This document shows, piece by piece, positions 6,642 through 8,824 of a stretch of DNA of 8,824 nucleotides. The notes beneath the pieces were generated by a model, which saw only the letters and a program-made list of their open reading frames with translations, did no database searches and was not told the DNA's origin. How positions within the stretch are numbered: the stretch's first letter is position 1; each line of letters starts with the position of its first letter. The stretch is from Actinomycetota bacterium (GTDB taxonomy: Bacteria; Actinomycetota; Humimicrobiia; Humimicrobiales; Humimicrobiaceae). A program made the position numbers and the translations under genes. The stretch covers positions 1-8,824 of the forward strand of contig JACIXO010000035.1 in NCBI GenBank assembly GCA_014360385.1, in the 5' to 3' direction.

Positions 6642-7766
6642 TCAGTCAAAATCTGCATATATTTCTCCAAAGTCAATCCCACAAATAACTTTGGACTTAT
6701 ACTGGTTTCTAAGATTATATTTTGCAAACAGGAAATCTTCAGTCTGTATCCCATTTTTAAGAGAAAGGTAAGCTTCTATAAAGGCAGCAAGGTCGTCAGA
6801 TGCTTTTACCAGGTCTCCGTCTCGAATATCCTTAATATTACTGAATTCGTTTTCTGTATACATTCTAATTTCTGCTTGCCATTCTTCAGGGATAAGCTTG
6901 TATATCCTCCTACTCATCTCCTGGCGCTCATACTCATTTATTAGGCTATCAAGCCCTTCAACAGACCTTTTTACAGGATTTATTATATCTCTTGTAAGAA
7001 CTTCAGGTAAGTCATGGAAAAGCCCAGTAAAATAATTATTTACAGTTCTTATTTTCCCTGCTCCAACCAAGTGAGAGAATAAGTAAGAGAATATAGCCAC
7101 AATTAGCATGTGTCCAAGTACTGAGGTTTTTGGAACTCTGTAAAGGTGACTCCATCGTATCTGGAAACGTAACTGACCACATATATCTATGAAATCTTTT
7201 AGTGCCCGTGAATTTAGTAATTCCTTCATTCCAGCAAGGTCAGCATACTGTTTTTGCTTTTCAGAGATATTTTCTTTTATTTCTTCTATTAGATAACCAT
7301 TAGGATTTGCTCTTTCTATTATGTCAAACTCCCACTTTGTAACGTAGAAGTGAGCAGCACCAACAATTTTTCTGCTCTGAGGATAGATTCTTTCCGCAAG
7401 ATAATCCTTGAAACGGCCGCAGAAATTTTTCCCCATATGGGAGATAATCGGACTCATTTTATCATAAACCCAGCTATTTAGTTCTTCATATTTCTTTTTA
7501 TTTTCTTTTATTTCATAAAAAAGAGGTGGTTTTAAGTCGGTAAGAACGATCCTTTGGAAAAACTCAAAAAGTCCTGCTTCTATTATCTCAATCCAGTTAA
7601 TTTCTTCCCCTGTGGCGCGCTCATGGCATTTCCCCAGAACATAGGCCACTATCATTTTATGAGCCTGTTTATCAAGCTCACTAAGCTCAACCGGGCGTAT
7701 CTGGTCATTCCACCTCTGCATACTTGCGGCCTGGTATATTTTAAGTAATAAAGATTTCCTAATCAT
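6642..7766 (-). CDS. HD-domain phosphohydrolase, YfbR-like, with degenerate N-terminal duplicate
   Basis: The C-terminal half matches YfbR-type 5'-nucleotidases, metal enzymes that dephosphorylate (deoxy)nucleoside monophosphates. It has R204-W205 (equivalent to the substrate-contacting RW of E. coli YfbR), metal ligand H219, HDLPE (251-255), D260, NPVK (263-266) and KASDDLAA (321-328) supplying the distal aspartate D324. The N-terminal half looks like a second copy: R18-W19, H36, then GLFEF (65-69) where the other copy has GLFHD, followed by D77 and P81. The HD dyad and the glutamate are lost there (E68, F69, R72), so only one active site is expected. Residues 85-200 are mostly helical and charged. 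The protein is 374 residues long against ~200 for YfbR. There is no signal peptide. The ATG at 7766 has no good Shine-Dalgarno sequence; M16 (7721) is an alternative. It heads the tyrA-aroA-cmk-plsC operon. The true substrate is unknown. Confidence 0.85.
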   Translation of the reverse strand: MIRKSLLLKIYQAASMQRWNDQIRPVELSELDKQAHKMIVAYVLGKCHERATGEEINWIEIIEAGLFEFFQRIVLTDLKPPLFYEIKENKKKYEELNSWVYDKMSPIISHMGKNFCGRFKDYLAERIYPQSRKIVGAAHFYVTKWEFDIIERANPNGYLIEEIKENISEKQKQYADLAGMKELLNSRALKDFIDICGQLRFQIRWSHLYRVPKTSVLGHMLIVAIFSYLFSHLVGAGKIRTVNNYFTGLFHDLPEVLTRDIINPVKRSVEGLDSLINEYERQEMSRRIYKLIPEEWQAEIRMYTENEFSNIKDIRDGDLVKASDDLAAFIEAYLSLKNGIQTEDFLFAKYNLRNQYKSKVICGIDFGEIYADFD

Positions 7767-7817
7767 ATTTTTAAGACAGCTTTTAATAAATTTTTAAATA
7801 ACCTGTACAAGCTTTTG

Positions 7818-7838
7818 TTCTATAGTTAAATTCTATAG
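7818..7838. repeat. TTCTATAG direct repeat in the HD gene leader
   Basis: TTCTATAG occurs at 7818-7825 and 7831-7838 (period 13). CTATAG is itself a palindrome, so the two copies can also pair as a 6-bp stem with a 7-base loop. It lies at the predicted transcription start of the HD-tyrA-aroA operon, which suits an operator or a leader hairpin. Confidence 0.55.
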
Positions 7839-7842
7839 GTAA

Positions 7843-7870
7843 ATTATATTTTCTTTTCAACCAAAGTAAA
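7843..7870 (-). promoter_or_regulatory. Candidate promoter of the HD-tyrA-aroA-cmk-plsC operon
   Basis: On the minus strand TTTACT (7870-7865, 4 of 6 to consensus) is followed after 16 bases by an exact TATAAT (7848-7843). Transcription would start near 7836, about 70 bases before the HD ATG. It is the best promoter match I see in the window, but A+T-rich sequence gives many partial matches. Confidence 0.45.
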
Positions 7871-7933
7871 ATTTTAAGACCCTGAAAAGTAAGTTTTTAT
7901 TTAAGTTCAATAGTAATTAGTTAGAGTCTTCCT

Positions 7934-7969
7934 ATCAGTTTTTTAATCAGTCTTTTAATCAGTTTTTTC
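7934..7969 (-). repeat. Three-copy 12-bp tandem repeat over the scpB stop
   Basis: Three units of ATCAGTTTTTTA (7934-7945, 7946-7957 with one T-to-C change, 7958-7969 with a last-base change). Read on the minus strand in the scpB frame, the units give K-T-D-stop, K-T-D-stop, K-T-D, so the stop at 7955-7957 is backed up by a second in-frame TAA at 7943-7945. The pattern fits slipped-strand duplication of the gene's 3' end. Confidence 0.85.
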
Positions 7970-8533
7970 ATTTTCTTCTTTGAACTCCTCCAGAGGAGGT
8001 AATTCTTTCAGACTATTTATTCCCAGAAGCTCTAGAAACTTATCTGTAGTTTTGTAAAGAATGGGATTTCCAGGTTCTTTTAATTTTCCTGCTTCTTCTA
8101 TAAGGCCCTTATCTAACAGAGTAAGAACTACGCTATCAGTCTTCACTCCTCTGATTTGAGCTATCTGAGTTCTTGTTATCGGTTGTTTGTAAGCTATTAT
8201 TGCCAGAGTTTCCATAGAAGCCTGAGTTAAGTGAAATCTTACATTAGATTTTATAAAATTTCCCAAAATTTCACTTATTTCAGGGTTAGAATATAATCTA
8301 AAACCTCCTCCTACTTTTCTTAGAACAAATCCCCTGCGTTCTGAAATGTATTCTTTCTCAAGCTCATCCAGTATGAGCTCTACTTCTTTCTCGGAAACTC
8401 CCAGCACATTTGAGATGTCATTGACCTTAACCGGTTTTTCAGAAATAAATAATATTCCTTCTATACAAGTCTTTAGCCAGGTTTTTTCCCTTGAGAATCC
8501 ATAATCTCCTTGAGAATCCGTAGTTTTACCCAT
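7955..8533 (-). CDS. scpB: Segregation and condensation protein B (ScpB)
   Basis: ScpB dimerises and binds ScpA to bridge SMC heads, forming the condensin that organises and segregates the chromosome. The 192 residues match the family length. Two winged-helix domains are visible. The first starts at IEGILFISEKPVKVNDI (about 24-40) and runs to the wing RKVGGGFRLYS. The second contains LAIIAYKQPITRTQIAQIRG (about 109-128), the family's best-conserved segment, and ends near the wing PGNPILYKTT. The tail is acidic (EEFKEENEKTD). The ATG at 8533 has no nearby Shine-Dalgarno sequence, but an in-frame stop two codons further upstream excludes a longer start of any kind. A 12-bp direct repeat lies in codons 5-15. 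scpA ends 120 bp upstream, instead of overlapping as is usual. A 12-bp repeat array spans its stop. Confidence 0.95.
   Translation of the reverse strand: MGKTTDSQGDYGFSREKTWLKTCIEGILFISEKPVKVNDISNVLGVSEKEVELILDELEKEYISERRGFVLRKVGGGFRLYSNPEISEILGNFIKSNVRFHLTQASMETLAIIAYKQPITRTQIAQIRGVKTDSVVLTLLDKGLIEEAGKLKEPGNPILYKTTDKFLELLGINSLKELPPLEEFKEENEKTD
8489..8519. repeat. 12-bp direct repeat inside the scpB 5' end
   Basis: CCTTGAGAATCC occurs exactly at 8489-8500 and 8508-8519 (period 19). The two copies are read in different frames, so the repeat exists at DNA rather than protein level. Confidence 0.85.
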
Positions 8534-8615
8534 GATTTTTTAGTCAAAAGCCCCTTAACTTATAATTATCCCAAATTTTTAAATCTCAAATTTTTCAACA
8601 GTCTTAAATTTAAAT

Positions 8616-8643
8616 TCTATTAAACTCTCTCTATTAAACTCTC
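8616..8643. repeat. 14-bp perfect tandem duplication between scpA and scpB
   Basis: TCTATTAAACTCTC at 8616-8629 is immediately repeated at 8630-8643. It is non-coding, starting 11 bp after the scpA stop in the direction of transcription. Confidence 0.85.
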
Positions 8644-8653
8644 TTTAATTTTT

Positions 8654-8824
8654 CTAAATTCTCTTTATGATTATGTTTCCGAAACTTTCAAACTGGATTA
8701 CATCAATAAATTCATTTTTATATAGTTCAAGGATGGAAAGGAAGCAAATTATTTTATCAATTATCTTATTGTAATCCAGGGTTAATTCTTTAAATGTCAG
8801 TGTGTCCCTTAAGGCGAGAAGTTT
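8654..8824 (-). CDS. scpA: Segregation and condensation protein A (ScpA), C-terminal 56 residues only
   Basis: ScpA is the kleisin of the SMC-ScpAB condensin. Only the C-terminus lies in the window; the gene continues past the right edge. The visible frame reads TFKELTLDYNKIIDKIICF and then SILELYKNEFIDVIQFESFG, ending NIIIKRI and TAG at 8654-8656. This matches the ScpA C-terminal winged helix, in which a conserved FLALLEL-type helix is followed by a Q...FGDI wing; this domain contacts the SMC head. The identification rests on this pattern plus adjacency to scpB. No terminator follows, and the 120-bp spacer to scpB holds a 14-bp tandem duplication. Confidence 0.88.
   Translation of the reverse strand, partial: KLLALRDTLTFKELTLDYNKIIDKIICFLSILELYKNEFIDVIQFESFGNIIIKRI

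Noticed and set aside
7767..7954. Riboswitch or T-box before the HD-tyrA operon
   Set aside because: The roughly 70-base predicted leader is too short and A+T-rich, with no T-box bulge sequence or recognisable riboswitch core.
1..8824. CRISPR array, insertion sequence, toxin-antitoxin, prophage or defence genes
   Set aside because: No regularly spaced repeats of CRISPR length, no transposase, integrase or small paired ORFs of those kinds were found; all genes are conserved housekeeping types except the HD protein.

Overview
This is a bacterial chromosomal window, A+T-rich by eye, with all nine recognisable genes on the minus strand. In transcription order, from right to left, they are scpA (3' end only), scpB, a two-domain HD/YfbR-like phosphohydrolase, tyrA, aroA, cmk, plsC, ispH and der (cut by the left edge). 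The core order tyrA-aroA-cmk-plsC-ispH-der near scpAB resembles clusters known from Clostridia and related low-GC lineages, including deep-branching anaerobic phyla. I cannot name the phylum. IspH implies the MEP (non-mevalonate) isoprenoid route, and PlsC implies ester-linked bacterial phospholipids.

Layout: 8654-8824 is the scpA tail. It is followed by a 120-bp gap carrying a 14-bp tandem duplication, then scpB (7955-8533). A 188-bp gap (7767-7954) holds a three-copy 12-bp repeat that starts inside the scpB 3' end and a good sigma-70-type promoter candidate. Then come the HD gene (6642-7766), tyrA (5488-6609), aroA (4200-5486), cmk (3404-4195) and plsC (2767-3417), joined by gaps of 32, 1 and 4 bp and a 14-bp overlap, which is a tight operon. 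A 327-bp A+T-rich gap with no convincing gene (2440-2766) precedes ispH (1450-2439). A 218-bp gap rich in small repeats and hairpins (1232-1449) precedes der.

The genes are housekeeping: chromosome condensation (ScpAB with SMC), the prephenate and chorismate branch of aromatic amino-acid synthesis (TyrA, AroA), pyrimidine nucleotide phosphorylation (Cmk), phosphatidic acid synthesis (PlsC), the last MEP-pathway step (IspH) and 50S ribosome assembly (Der). The unusual member is the HD protein. It appears to be an internal duplication in which the N-terminal copy has lost the HD dyad while the C-terminal copy keeps all the residues expected of a YfbR-type 5'-nucleotidase. It shares an operon with a CMP/dCMP kinase.

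I found no CRISPR array, insertion sequence, tRNA, rRNA, phage gene or defence system, and no clear intrinsic terminator. The items worth a second look are the degenerate HD duplication, a charged insertion of about 45 residues in IspH, a repeat-rich N-terminal extension on Cmk, and short direct repeats in most of the intergenic gaps.
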